Assembly: GCF_001046635.1 (NCBI RefSeq)
Contig: NZ_KQ130452.1
Span: 856,668-920,667 of the forward strand
Direction of reading: 5' to 3'
DNA length: 64,000 nt
DNA from: Novosphingobium barchaimii LL02
GTDB lineage: Bacteria > Pseudomonadota > Alphaproteobacteria > Sphingomonadales > Sphingomonadaceae
Shown in pieces: positions 9,736 through 20,083 of the stretch. The position numbers were made by a program, and so were the translations under genes. How positions within the stretch are numbered: the first letter of the stretch is position 1; every line of letters begins with the position of its first letter. The notes beneath the pieces were generated by a model, which was not told where the DNA came from, searched no databases, and worked only from the letters and a program-made list of their open reading frames with translations.

Positions 9736-10617
9736 TCAACTCACCCACTGGCTCTGGGGGATGCCCAGCAGGCGTAGCACACTTGTCAGATCACCGCGGT
9801 TGATCCAGCCATTGGCGGCGATGCGTGCCTTGGGCTTGGCGTGGTAGGCGATGCCGTAAGTTGCCGCTTCCAGCATCGGAATGTCGTTGGCGCCGTCCCC
9901 GGTGGCGAGGCAGGTTGCGCCCTCGCCCATCTTCGCCATTTCGGCGAGCAGCGTGGCCTTCTTGACGGCCGAGTCGACGATCCCGCCCTCAAGCCCGCCA
10001 GTCAGCTTTCCGTTCGCGACTTCGAGGCGATTGCCCACGACATGCTCGAAACCAAGCCGCGCGGCCACCGGATCGGCGAAGTGATGAAAGCCCCCAGTGA
10101 CCAGCACGGTTCGGCAGCCCAGCTTCTTCAGCGTCTCGACCAGAGTTTTGGCGCCCGCCATCGGGCGGATGCGGGCGGCGAGGCATTCGTCGATGGCGCT
10201 GGTGGACAGGCCCTCCAGCAGGCCGACGCGCTCGTACAGGGCCTGCTCGAAGTCCAGTTCGCCCTGCATGGCCCGTTCGGTGATCGCAGCGATGCGCTCC
10301 TTCAGGCCGGCGAAGTCGCCCAGTTCGTCGATGCATTCCTGCCCGATCATGGTCGAATCCATGTCCGAAATGAACAGGCGCGGCACGATCGGCTCCTCGG
10401 CGGTAACAAGGCCGTCGGTGGGCTGGAAGTGCGCGTCGAGCGCCTCGCGCATGGCTGCCGCATCATCGTCGGGCGAGTCGATCTGCATGGTCTGGCCGCA
10501 GAAATCCAGCATGGAAGCATCGGCAATCCGCACCCCCGCCTGCTGCATCTGGGCCTTCGCGGCTTCGAGTCTTGCCGAAAGGTGGTCCGGTTCTGCTATC
10601 AGCCGCGCTATGAGCAC
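9736..10617 (-). CDS. serB: Phosphoserine phosphatase
   Basis: About 293 residues. The HAD catalytic motif DMDSTMIGQECIDE starts near residue 85, with the nucleophile and acid Asp pair; motif II is VLVTGGFHHFA, and motif III/IV is CLATGDGANDIPMLEAA. The N-terminal 75 residues match the ACT-like leader of SerB. It makes L-serine from phosphoserine. The frame has no ATG near the homology start; a GTG at 10617 gives VLIARLIAEPDHL, matching where homologues begin, so I place the start there. That makes it overlap the divergent miaA gene by 8 bases, start region to start region. Confidence 0.92.
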   Translation of the reverse strand: MLIARLIAEPDHLSARLEAAKAQMQQAGVRIADASMLDFCGQTMQIDSPDDDAAAMREALDAHFQPTDGLVTAEEPIVPRLFISDMDSTMIGQECIDELGDFAGLKERIAAITERAMQGELDFEQALYERVGLLEGLSTSAIDECLAARIRPMAGAKTLVETLKKLGCRTVLVTGGFHHFADPVAARLGFEHVVGNRLEVANGKLTGGLEGGIVDSAVKKATLLAEMAKMGEGATCLATGDGANDIPMLEAATYGIAYHAKPKARIAANGWINRGDLTSVLRLLGIPQSQWVS

Positions 10618-11596
10618 TGCGAATTCCCTTGATACGCCATACGATATCGACGCCGGAAACCGGCCGCCGCTGGCGCTCATTGCAGGGCCGACCGCCAGCG
10701 GCAAGAGCGATTGTGCCGTCGCGCTGGCGCAGGAACTGGAAAGACGAGGCCGCCGCGCAGTCGTCGTCAATGCCGACAGCTCTCAGGTCTATAGCGATCT
10801 CACGGTGCTGAGTGCCCGCCCTACGCTTGAGGAAATGGGTGGTATCGAACACCGCCTGTTCGGCGCCTGGGACGGCATTCAGGGCTGTTCCGCAGCCGAT
10901 TGGGCAGAGGCCGCGCGCCGCGCTATCGCCGATGTTCACGTGGCCGGCGCGGTGCCGATCCTCGTCGGCGGCACCGGCCTTTATATCCGCACCTTGCTGG
11001 ACGGCATCGCCCCGGTCCCGCCGATCGATCCCAAGATACGTGAGGCCGTGCGCGCCCTGCCCGTGCAGCAGGCCTATGCCGCGCTCCGGGTGGAAGACCC
11101 GGAACGCGCAGGCCGCCTCGCCCCCGCCGACACCACCCGCGTGGCGCGAGCGCTGGAAGTAGTCCGCTCCACCGGGCACGGCCTTGCCCACTGGCAGGCG
11201 AAGACCAGCGGCGGCATTGGCCATACCCTCTCCCTCCACCCGGCCATCCTGCTACCCGAGCGGCAAATGCTGTTCGCCCGCTGCGATTTACGCTTCGAGC
11301 GCATGATCGAGCGCGGCGCCTTGACGGAAGTCGAGGCGCTGATGGCGCGCGGCCTCGACCCCGACATGCCGGTGATGCGCGCCATCGGAGTGCCCGAACT
11401 CGCCGGAGTCGTCGCAGGAAAGTGGAGCATGGAGGAAGCGACCGTGCGCGGATCGCAGTCCACCCGCAATTACGCCAAACGGCAGTTCACATGGCTGAGG
11501 CATCAGCCCCCTGCCGGATGGCCTAGAATTTCGTTTCAAAATTACAATTCAAACATCTTGAATGACATTTTATTTCAAGAGATGGGGTTGACCTGA
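10610..11596 (+). CDS. miaA: tRNA dimethylallyltransferase
   Basis: 328 residues. P-loop LIAGPTASGKSD at about 23-34, VNADSSQVYSDLTVLSARPT with the conserved Asp-Ser, EHRLFG and VGGTGLYIRTLLDGI are diagnostic; the end carries STRNYAKRQFTWLRHQ. The enzyme adds an isopentenyl group to A37 of tRNAs reading UNN codons. The ATG at 10610 is the natural start; open frame further upstream runs through serB and is spurious. The C-terminus ends in an AT-richer stretch overlapping a promoter-like sequence for the ilv operon. Confidence 0.95.
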   Translation: MSTANSLDTPYDIDAGNRPPLALIAGPTASGKSDCAVALAQELERRGRRAVVVNADSSQVYSDLTVLSARPTLEEMGGIEHRLFGAWDGIQGCSAADWAEAARRAIADVHVAGAVPILVGGTGLYIRTLLDGIAPVPPIDPKIREAVRALPVQQAYAALRVEDPERAGRLAPADTTRVARALEVVRSTGHGLAHWQAKTSGGIGHTLSLHPAILLPERQMLFARCDLRFERMIERGALTEVEALMARGLDPDMPVMRAIGVPELAGVVAGKWSMEEATVRGSQSTRNYAKRQFTWLRHQPPAGWPRISFQNYNSNILNDILFQEMGLT

Positions 11597-11616
11597 CATA
11601 TCCGGGTGCCTAGAGC
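11588..11616 (+). promoter_or_regulatory. Candidate sigma-70-type promoter for the ilvBN(C) operon
   Basis: TTGACC at 11588-11593 and TAGAGC at 11611-11616 are separated by exactly 17 bases. The -35 matches five of six consensus bases, the -10 only three. It straddles the miaA stop codon and would start transcription about 220 bases before ilvB, just upstream of the structured leader. Based on pattern only. Confidence 0.35.
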
Positions 11617-11640
11617 CGCGTTCTACCTTGCTGATGGAAG

Positions 11641-11842
11641 TTATGCAGGGAGGAGAGGGACGGCCCGGTACGGCATTGTCGTGCCGGGTCGGTTTCATTA
11701 GAGAGCGCACCGGTGTTACCGGTCTGCGAAATCCGCCGGGATCTATGGTTCCAGACGGAAAGAAGCGCTCTCGGGACAAGCGGCACCATCGCTTAGGGTA
11801 GGTAGGCGTCGGCTGCCGATGGAATTTGAGAAGGAACTTGGT
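11641..11842 (+). promoter_or_regulatory. Structured untranslated leader upstream of ilvB
   Basis: About 200 bases without a convincing gene. A 12-bp stem (11661-11672 with 11680-11691, 7-base loop, two G-U pairs) comes first, followed by GTTTCATT. Then an 8-base perfect long-range stem (GAGAGCGC at 11701-11708 with GCGCTCTC at 11765-11772) encloses a small hairpin with ACCGGT arms (11709-11714 and 11718-11723). Such a layout suits attenuation or a regulatory RNA controlling branched-chain amino-acid genes. Short frames in it are not rich in Ile, Leu or Val, so classic leader-peptide attenuation is not supported. Confidence 0.45.
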
Positions 11843-13585
11843 GTGAGTGAAGAGCGCAGCGGCGCGAACATCCTGGTCGAAAGCCTGGTCCGGCAGGGCG
11901 TCGAATTCGTATTCGGCTATCCGGGCGGTGCCGTGCTCCCGATCTATGACGCCCTGTTCGGCGACGAGCGCCTGCGCCACATCCTCGTGCGCCATGAAGC
12001 CGGCGCTGGCCATGCCGCCGAAGGCTATGCGCGTTCCACCGGCAAGCCCGGCGTAGTGCTGGTCACGTCCGGTCCGGGCGCGACCAACGTCATCACCGCC
12101 ATTGCCGACGCGTTCCTCGATTCGATTCCGCTGGTCGTCATCACCGGGCAGGTTCCAACTGCCCTGATCGGCTCGGACGGGTTCCAGGAAGCCGACACCG
12201 TCGGCATCTCGCGCCACTGCACCAAGCATAACTACCTCGTGAAAGACCCGGCTGAACTGGCCGCGGTGATCGACGAGGCATTCCAGATCGCCACCACCGG
12301 CCGCCCCGGCCCGGTCCTGATCGACATCCCCAAGGACGTCCAGATCGCCTCCGCCGCGTGGAACGACGGTCCAACCCAGCGCCGCCAGCGTTATGCGCCG
12401 CGCACGCAGGGCACAGCGGGGGAGATCGCGCAGGCCGTCGAAATGATCGCGGCCGCCAAGGCTCCCGTGTTCTACACCGGCGGCGGCGTCATCAATGCAG
12501 GGCCGCGCGCCACGCAGTTGCTGCGAGAGCTTCAGGCGAAAACCGGCGCGCCTGTCACCTCGACCCTGATGGGTCTGGGCGCATTCCCGGCCGACCATGC
12601 CGACTGGCTTGGCATGCTGGGCATGCACGGCACCTATGAGGCCAACCTGGCGATGAACCAGGCGGACCTCATAGTGTGCGTCGGCGCCCGCTTCGATGAC
12701 CGCGTGACCGGGCGCCTCGACGCCTTCGCGCCCAATTCGAAGAAGATCCATATCGACATCGACCGTTCCTCGATCAACAAGATTGTGCGCGTCGAACTGC
12801 CGATCGTGGGCGACTGCGCCGTCGTTCTGGAACAGATGCTGGCCGAATGGGGCAGCCGCAAGGGCCAGGACTTGACCGAATGGAAGGCCCGCGTCGACAC
12901 CTGGCGCGAGAAGAAAAGCCTCTCCTTCCCGCTCAACGACGATGCAATCATGCCGCAGCTGGCGATTCAGCGGCTGTTTGAGCTGACGAAGGACAAGGAC
13001 CCGATCATTTCGACCGAGGTCGGCCAGCATCAGATGTGGGCGGCGCAGCACTTCCCGTTCTTCAGCCCGAACAAGTGGCTGACCTCGGGCGGTCTGGGCA
13101 CCATGGGCTACGGCCTGCCCGCCGCCATCGGCGCGCAGTGCGGCAACCCGGACAGCCTCGTCATCGACATCGCCGGCGACGCCTCGATCCAGATGAACAT
13201 CCAGGAACTGGGTACCGCCACGCAGTATCGCCTGCCGGTGAAGGTCTTCATCCTCAACAACGAGTGGATGGGCATGGTTCGCCAGTGGCAGGAACTGACC
13301 TATGAAAGCCGCTTCTCTAACTCGTACTCTGACAGCCTGCCGGACTTCGTGAAGTTGGCCGAGGCTTACGGCTGGAAGGGCATCCGCATCGAGACCGAAA
13401 GCGAACTCGACGCTGGCATCCAGGCGATGATCGACCATCCCGGTCCGGTGATCGTCGACTGCCTGGTCCACAAGGAATCCAACTGCTTCCCGATGATCCC
13501 CTCGGGCGCATCGCATGTCGACATGATTCTGTATGGCGACAACGTCGCCGGGACCATGGACGATGAAGCCAAGGCGCTGGTCTGA
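11843..13585 (+). CDS. ilvB: Acetolactate synthase large (catalytic) subunit
   Basis: 580 residues from the GTG at 11843; an in-frame ATG at 11819 would add eight residues. The GTG is preferred since AAGGA at 11831-11835 sits 7 bases ahead of it, while the ATG has no such site. Thiamine diphosphate enzyme features: the catalytic Glu in VRHEAGAGHAAEGYA, VTSGPGATN, the FAD-binding middle domain, and the GDAS...NNEW metal/diphosphate motif near the C-terminus. It condenses two pyruvates, or pyruvate with 2-oxobutyrate, as the first common step of valine, leucine and isoleucine synthesis. ilvN follows after 13 bases. Confidence 0.96.
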   Translation: MSEERSGANILVESLVRQGVEFVFGYPGGAVLPIYDALFGDERLRHILVRHEAGAGHAAEGYARSTGKPGVVLVTSGPGATNVITAIADAFLDSIPLVVITGQVPTALIGSDGFQEADTVGISRHCTKHNYLVKDPAELAAVIDEAFQIATTGRPGPVLIDIPKDVQIASAAWNDGPTQRRQRYAPRTQGTAGEIAQAVEMIAAAKAPVFYTGGGVINAGPRATQLLRELQAKTGAPVTSTLMGLGAFPADHADWLGMLGMHGTYEANLAMNQADLIVCVGARFDDRVTGRLDAFAPNSKKIHIDIDRSSINKIVRVELPIVGDCAVVLEQMLAEWGSRKGQDLTEWKARVDTWREKKSLSFPLNDDAIMPQLAIQRLFELTKDKDPIISTEVGQHQMWAAQHFPFFSPNKWLTSGGLGTMGYGLPAAIGAQCGNPDSLVIDIAGDASIQMNIQELGTATQYRLPVKVFILNNEWMGMVRQWQELTYESRFSNSYSDSLPDFVKLAEAYGWKGIRIETESELDAGIQAMIDHPGPVIVDCLVHKESNCFPMIPSGASHVDMILYGDNVAGTMDDEAKALV

Positions 13586-13598
13586 GAGAGACGAGACA

Positions 13599-14117
13599 AT
13601 GATGCACATTCATCAAGAGGCTGAGGAACGCCACGTCCTGACCGTCACGGTCGACAACGAGGCGGGCATCCTCGCCAAGATCGCCGGCCTGTTCACCGCG
13701 CGCGGGTACAACATCGACAGCCTGACCGTGGCCGACATCACCGACAACCACGAGGTGAGCCGGATCACGATCGTCACGCACGGTCCTCCCAGCCAGATCG
13801 ACCAGATCCATGCCCAGCTCGAACGGCTGGTCCCGGTGCACAAGGTAGTCGACCTCACCGAACTGGGGCCGCACGTCGCGCGTGAACTGGCGCTGGTGAA
13901 GGTGGCCGGTGTGGGCGACAAGCGCGTCGAGGCGCTGCGCATCGCCGAGGTGTTCCGTGCCCGCCCCGTCGATACCACGACCGAGAGCTTCATCTTCGAG
14001 ATGACCGGCGCGCCGGACAAGATCGACAGCTTCGTGGCGCTGATGCGCGACCTCGGCCTTGTCGAAGTTGGCCGTACCGGCATCGTCGCGATGGCGCGGG
14101 GCCCCGAAGAAGCCTGA
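13599..14117 (+). CDS. ilvN: Acetolactate synthase small (regulatory) subunit
   Basis: 172 residues. The N-terminal ACT domain begins HVLTVTVDNEAGILAKIAGL and contains ARGYNIDSLTVADI, the valine-binding region; the C-terminal half (DKRVEALRIAEVFRARPVD) is the ALS small-subunit C domain. It activates the large subunit and gives feedback inhibition by branched-chain amino acids. Two adjacent ATGs (13599 and 13602) are possible starts. The gap from ilvB is 13 bases, so the two are co-transcribed. The symbol ilvH would be equally acceptable. Confidence 0.95.
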   Translation: MMHIHQEAEERHVLTVTVDNEAGILAKIAGLFTARGYNIDSLTVADITDNHEVSRITIVTHGPPSQIDQIHAQLERLVPVHKVVDLTELGPHVARELALVKVAGVGDKRVEALRIAEVFRARPVDTTTESFIFEMTGAPDKIDSFVALMRDLGLVEVGRTGIVAMARGPEEA

Positions 14118-14181
14118 ATAATTCAAGTTTGCCCTTCCGAGTATCATCGGGCGGGGCATGATCGACAGCGGTCCCGGATGA

Positions 14182-15228
<1,047 letters not shown>

Positions 15229-15250
15229 GCTCACGGCAGTTCCGTTAAGG

Positions 15251-15290
15251 CGGGCGGGTGGTCGCAAGGCCGCCCGCCCGTTTTCGTTTG
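15251..15290 (+). terminator. Intrinsic terminator of ilvC
   Basis: Stem CGGGCGGG at 15251-15258 pairs with CCCGCCCG at 15273-15280, extendable inward to about 12 pairs, followed by TTTTCGTTT. Located 22 bases after the ilvC stop. Confidence 0.85.
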
Positions 15291-15294
15291 GGCG

Positions 15295-15394
15295 GGGGCT
15301 TCGACAAGCTCAGCCTGACCCTTCGACAGGCTCAGGGTGAGCGGATGTTGCTCTATGCTTCCAACCCCGCTCAGGCCGAGCTTGTCGAAGCCCC
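15295..15394. repeat. Three copies of a CTTCGACAAGCTCAG-type REP repeat
   Basis: Two copies run on the plus strand (about 15295-15318 and 15319-15344), with cores CTTCGACAAGCTCAGCCTGA and CTTCGACAGGCTCAGGGTGA. A third copy lies inverted at 15367-15394 (CAGGCCGAGCTTGTCGAAG). The outer pair could fold into one long hairpin. The same repeat recurs at 26079-26177, so it is a dispersed family. The cluster ends 7 bases before the stop codon of the HNH gene. Confidence 0.85.
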
Positions 15395-15401
15395 CCGCTC
15401 C

Positions 15402-15710
15402 CTACTTCCGCGTCCGCGTCGGCGCGTGGAAGTCGGGTGGCTTGCCCGAGACCCAGCGCACGAAGCGCCCCACATCCTCCACTGCCAGCAGGGCCGCCGC
15501 GTTGGGCCCCATCTTCGCCAGTTGCGCATTGGTGAGGCTCGCATGGATTGCCCGGTGGCAGATCGGGTGGAGCGGCACTGTCTCTCGCCCTCCCCGGCTT
15601 TTCGGCACGGGATGATGCCGCTCCGTCCGCCGTCCAAGTGGGCGGGCGCAAAGCCAGCAGATATCTCCTTCCCTGCCCATTTGCCTCACCATCCTGTAAT
15701 CGTGCGCCAT
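15402..15710 (-). CDS. Small HNH endonuclease-like protein
   Basis: 102 residues. A zinc-finger-like HNH pattern is visible: CWLC at 18-21, RHHPVPKSRGG at 31-41 (first His pair), then LHPICHRAIHA at 48-57 with Cys51, His52 and His56. This is the compact HNH fold of homing-type or phage-type nucleases; the actual activity is unknown. It stands alone between the ilv operon and cpaF, directly beside a cluster of REP repeats that ends at its 3' end. It could be a domesticated nuclease. The first Met is used; MVRQ six codons later is also possible. Confidence 0.75.
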   Translation of the reverse strand: MAHDYRMVRQMGREGDICWLCARPLGRRTERHHPVPKSRGGRETVPLHPICHRAIHASLTNAQLAKMGPNAAALLAVEDVGRFVRWVSGKPPDFHAPTRTRK

Positions 15711-15802
15711 TAGTAAGTTATCAAAGTTTCAACCTTAATCATCACCGCAATCGCAGTGTTTCACGCCTGACCATACCGGGCGGTTGAAGGGTTGAAAGTT
15801 TC

Positions 15803-17335
<1,533 letters not shown>

Positions 17336-17372
17336 GGCATAGGCAAATCCTACCTCATCGGGAGAGGGGAAC

Positions 17373-17396
17373 GGGGGCCGTGCGCGGCCCCCTTTC
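17373..17396 (+). terminator. Intrinsic terminator of cpaF
   Basis: A perfect 8-bp GC stem (GGGGGCCG with CGGCCCCC) and a 4-base loop, followed by TTTCGTTA, about 37 bases after the cpaF stop. Confidence 0.8.
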
Positions 17397-17436
17397 GTTA
17401 TCCCTGGATTGATACCGAAACGGGGTAGAAACCCCA

Positions 17437-17883
17437 TCAACTTCGCCCGCCGCCGCCCCTGCCCCGCGCTGAACGGCGCACATGCGCAAGCTGGGCCAGA
17501 AGCGCGCGATTGTCGGCTTTATGCTCGGTCGCGACGTGCCTGCCGCCGTACATCCGCACCTTCAGCAGGCCCTGAAACGCCCGCTGCACGCGCTCATCCA
17601 CTGTGACCTTCCGTTTAGCGCCGCTCCGCTTGCCGATGACCGCGTCCCAGGCCGCCGCAAAGCTCCCTGCTCCAGGCCGGCGCCGCAGCCGATAGGCCGT
17701 CTCGCGCGCCATGCCCACCTTGCGCGCCGCCGCCTCCACCGAACCGGTCTCGGCCAGCGCGCCGAGAAATGCGGCCTGCCGCGCCGGCGTCCACCCATCG
17801 ACGCGGGCACGCACCGCAACGGGAGCAAATGCGGGAACCCGGACATGCCGGGCACGGCGAGGTGCGTGGGAAGCTGTGTTCAT
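17437..17883 (-). CDS. Hypothetical protein with a helix-turn-helix-like segment
   Basis: 148 residues, highly basic. The centre reads WTPARQAAFLGALAETGSVE followed by AAARKVGMARETAYRLRRRP, which has the spacing of a HTH in small terminase or transposase-like DNA-binding proteins (a T.GSV.AAAR.VGMSR..AY.LR pattern). The rest, AERH-poor and rich in Arg/Gly at the end, has no recognisable domain. I recognise the motif as recurrent in sphingomonad hypothetical proteins but know no function. It points towards cpaF (convergent) and has no obvious partner; terminator of yceI lies directly upstream of it. Confidence 0.6.
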   Translation of the reverse strand: MNTASHAPRRARHVRVPAFAPVAVRARVDGWTPARQAAFLGALAETGSVEAAARKVGMARETAYRLRRRPGAGSFAAAWDAVIGKRSGAKRKVTVDERVQRAFQGLLKVRMYGGRHVATEHKADNRALLAQLAHVRRSARGRGGGGRS

Positions 17884-17929
17884 CCATGAGGTTAAACGCG
17901 ATTTCGCCGATGTAGGAAAGCGAATGGCA

Positions 17930-17960
17930 AAACGCCGCCCCGGATCAGGTCCGGGACGGC
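17930..17960 (-). terminator. Hairpin after yceI, terminator-like
   Basis: On the minus strand, an 11-bp GC stem with one mismatch (17950-17960 with 17934-17944, 5-base loop) is followed by GTTTTG. It lies about 50 bases past the yceI stop. The core CCCCGGATCAGGTCCG recurs at 43151-43166, so it is probably a repeat serving as terminator. Confidence 0.6.
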
Positions 17961-18012
17961 GCCATGCATTTTTCAGACCTTCGTCAGCAAGGCTATGCCC
18001 GCTGCGCGTGGA

Positions 18013-18627
18013 TCACTTCGCCTGCTTCTCGAAAGCGGCGGTGATCGCAATCGTAGTGTCATCGCTGACCATCGGCGCATACTTGCTGACGCCGAACTCG
18101 GTACGCTTGATGACGCCGGTGGCGTTGAAGCCCAGCGTGTAGGCCTTGTTCATCGGATTGACCGCGCCGGCCTTGAAAGTGGCCTTGAGGGTGACGGGCT
18201 TGGTCACGCCGTGAAGGGTCAGGTTGCCGGTGACGTCGGCGGTGCTCTTGCCGGTCTTCACCACCTTCGTCGAAACGAAGCGCATCGTCGGGAACTTGGC
18301 CGCATCGAACCATTCGTCGCCGACCAGTTCCGCGTCGAGCACCTTGTTGGTGGTCGATACGGTCGCAACCGGCACCGAGACGTCCAGCTTGGCCGAAGCG
18401 ACGTTCCTGGGGTCGACCGACAAGGTGCCGCTGGCGCCCGGCAGCGTGCCGAAGAAGTCGCTGATGCCAAAGTGGACAACGCTGAAACGCACCAGCGTGT
18501 GATTGCTGTCGAGCGCATAGTTGCCTGCCTGAACTTCGGCCGAATTCTGGTTGGCCTGCTGCGCCACGATAGGCGCAGCCACGACTAGAGAAGCGGCCAC
18601 GAAGGCCGATGCGAAGATACGCTGCAT
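18013..18627 (-). CDS. YceI family periplasmic protein
   Basis: 204 residues with a signal peptide (RIFASAFVAASLVVAAPIVA, cleavage near residue 22). The lipocalin-like YceI domain is evident: YALDSNHTLVRFSVVHFGIS, FGTLPGASGTLSVDP, LDVSVPVATVSTTNKVLDAE, then GNLTLHGVTKPVTL. YceI proteins bind isoprenoid quinones or amphiphiles in the periplasm. The Met at 18627 follows a GGAG ribosome binding site; the frame continues upstream to 18717 without coding character. It appears to be a single-gene unit. Confidence 0.92.
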   Translation of the reverse strand: MQRIFASAFVAASLVVAAPIVAQQANQNSAEVQAGNYALDSNHTLVRFSVVHFGISDFFGTLPGASGTLSVDPRNVASAKLDVSVPVATVSTTNKVLDAELVGDEWFDAAKFPTMRFVSTKVVKTGKSTADVTGNLTLHGVTKPVTLKATFKAGAVNPMNKAYTLGFNATGVIKRTEFGVSKYAPMVSDDTTIAITAAFEKQAK

Positions 18628-18783
18628 TGAAATTCTCCGGGGGAGTGAGTGACTTGCCGCCTGTTCCCATTTAGCAGGCAATCTGCCCAGCCGGATAAAT
18701 TCGACCGGCTTGTTCAACTTTCTCGAACATGCCCTTGTTCAAGAAAGTTGAATGCCTCGAATGGGCTATTTTACCTACAGGTG

Positions 18784-18990
18784 TTAGCCCCCCAGGACCT
18801 TGCGGGCTGAAAGCCCAAGCAGCAGCACCGCCGCCAGCAGCGACCAGAAGAAGATCGGCGTCCAGGGCATGAAGCCCACGCGGTCGATGTCCTTGCGATG
18901 ATGGCGTCGGCGGTCACCCAGCCAAGCCACGACGGCCAGCACCGCCGACAGGCTCCCGAAAATCGCCATGATCTTGGTCGAATCGTCCAT
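18784..18990 (-). CDS. Small membrane protein of unknown function
   Basis: 68 residues with two hydrophobic segments: about 6-24 (IMAIFGSLSAVLAVVAWLG) and about 42-62 (WTPIFFWSLLAAVLLLGLSA), joined by a basic loop RRRHHRKD. No known family is evident to me. It lies alone between yceI and the divergent EamA transporter gene. Coding seems likely from the clear two-helix architecture and positive-inside loop. Confidence 0.6.
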   Translation of the reverse strand: MDDSTKIMAIFGSLSAVLAVVAWLGDRRRHHRKDIDRVGFMPWTPIFFWSLLAAVLLLGLSARKVLGG

Positions 18991-19030
18991 TCGCTGCCCT
19001 TGCCTCCAAGCGCGGGCAAGTTAAAGCCCG

Positions 19031-20017
19031 GTGGTGAATTCCTCCTCCCGTCCACAACCCGCCGCGCACCCTACCCGCGCCGACCGACCGATGTTTGCCA
19101 TCGGGCTGCGACTGGCAGCGATGGCGATGCTTTCGACGATGTTCATGCTGGCCAAGCTCGCGGGCGAAGCCGGTGTCGCGCTGCCGGAACTGATGTTCTG
19201 GCGCCAGGCCATGAGCCTGCCGCTGATTGCCGGCGCACTGCTGGCGACCGGACGCATCCGACTGCTGCGCACGAACCGCATGGCCAGCCATGCGAAACGG
19301 GCCACTACCGGCACCGTGGGCCTGTGCTGCAACCTTGGCGCGGCCACCCTGCTGCCATTGCCGGTAGCAACGACGCTGGGTTTCACGACGCCGCTTTTCG
19401 CAGTCCTGATAGCCGCGCTCGTCCTGCGCGAAATGGTCGGCAAGTGGCGGTGGACCGCCGTCGTCCTTGGCTTTGTCGGCGTTCTTGTGATCGCCCGTCC
19501 AAGCGACGCACCGGTCCCCGCGATGGGCTTGGCGGCAGGTCTGGGCGCCGGCGTCATCGTGGCGATCGTCAGCTTTCAGATCCGGGATCTTGCTCGCACC
19601 GAGGCGCCGATCGCCTGCGTGTTCTGGTTCGCGTTCTACGGCTCGCTGTTCACGGCTATCCTGCTGCCCTTTTACGCGCAGCCCCATGGGCTTCGGGAAT
19701 GGCTGCTGCTGGCGGCGATTGGCCTCAGCGGCGCCCTCGCCCAGTTCCTCATCACCGCTGCGCTGCGCTTCGGACAGGTCGCGACGGTGGTGGTCATGGA
19801 TTATAGCGCGCTGATCTGGTCCACACTCTACGGGTGGATAATCTGGGATCACCTGCCCGCTGTGTCGATGTGGATGGGGGCGCCGATCATCGTCGTAGCC
19901 GGCCTGATCATCACCTCGCGAGAGCATTTCCTTTCGCGGCGCATCTCTCCCACGTCCGCACTGGATGAAGCCGCGACCGAAGAAGCGCAGCCGGTGAAAA
20001 TACCCGCGGGAACCTGA
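19031..20017 (+). CDS. EamA/DMT family transporter
   Basis: Up to 328 residues with about ten transmembrane segments in two repeated halves, the EamA layout. The first half ends LVLREMVGKWRWTAVVLGFVG and the second WDHLPAVSMWMGAPIIVVAG, both typical of the repeat. It belongs to the drug/metabolite transporter superfamily; the substrate is unknown. The GTG at 19031 gives a polar N-terminal extension; an ATG at 19091, directly before the first helix, is an equally plausible start. It lies upstream of the entericidin genes, in the same direction. Confidence 0.88.
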   Translation: MVNSSSRPQPAAHPTRADRPMFAIGLRLAAMAMLSTMFMLAKLAGEAGVALPELMFWRQAMSLPLIAGALLATGRIRLLRTNRMASHAKRATTGTVGLCCNLGAATLLPLPVATTLGFTTPLFAVLIAALVLREMVGKWRWTAVVLGFVGVLVIARPSDAPVPAMGLAAGLGAGVIVAIVSFQIRDLARTEAPIACVFWFAFYGSLFTAILLPFYAQPHGLREWLLLAAIGLSGALAQFLITAALRFGQVATVVVMDYSALIWSTLYGWIIWDHLPAVSMWMGAPIIVVAGLIITSREHFLSRRISPTSALDEAATEEAQPVKIPAGT

Positions 20018-20083
20018 CCCGCACACGTGTGTTTTCACGGATGCGCGGATCGGGCCTTCCCGGGCCGCACCGACAAAAGGAAT

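Noticed and set aside
11632-11812. Leader peptide for ilvB attenuation
   Set aside because: The ATG-led frame in the leader has no run of Ile, Val or Leu codons and continues through the hairpins for about 60 codons, so classic attenuation is not supported.
11570-13609. Minus-strand open frame of 679 codons
   Set aside because: It is antisense to ilvB, whose motifs are complete; composition rich in His, Arg, Gly and Val is typical of shadow frames.
18720-18780. AT-rich inverted sequences near 18716-18750 (AACTTTCTCGAACATG and CAAGAAAGTTGAA) as an operator or attachment site
   Set aside because: The repeats pair (about AACTTTCT with AGAAAGTT) but there is no integrase or regulator gene to link; too short to claim beyond a possible hairpin between yceI and the small membrane gene.
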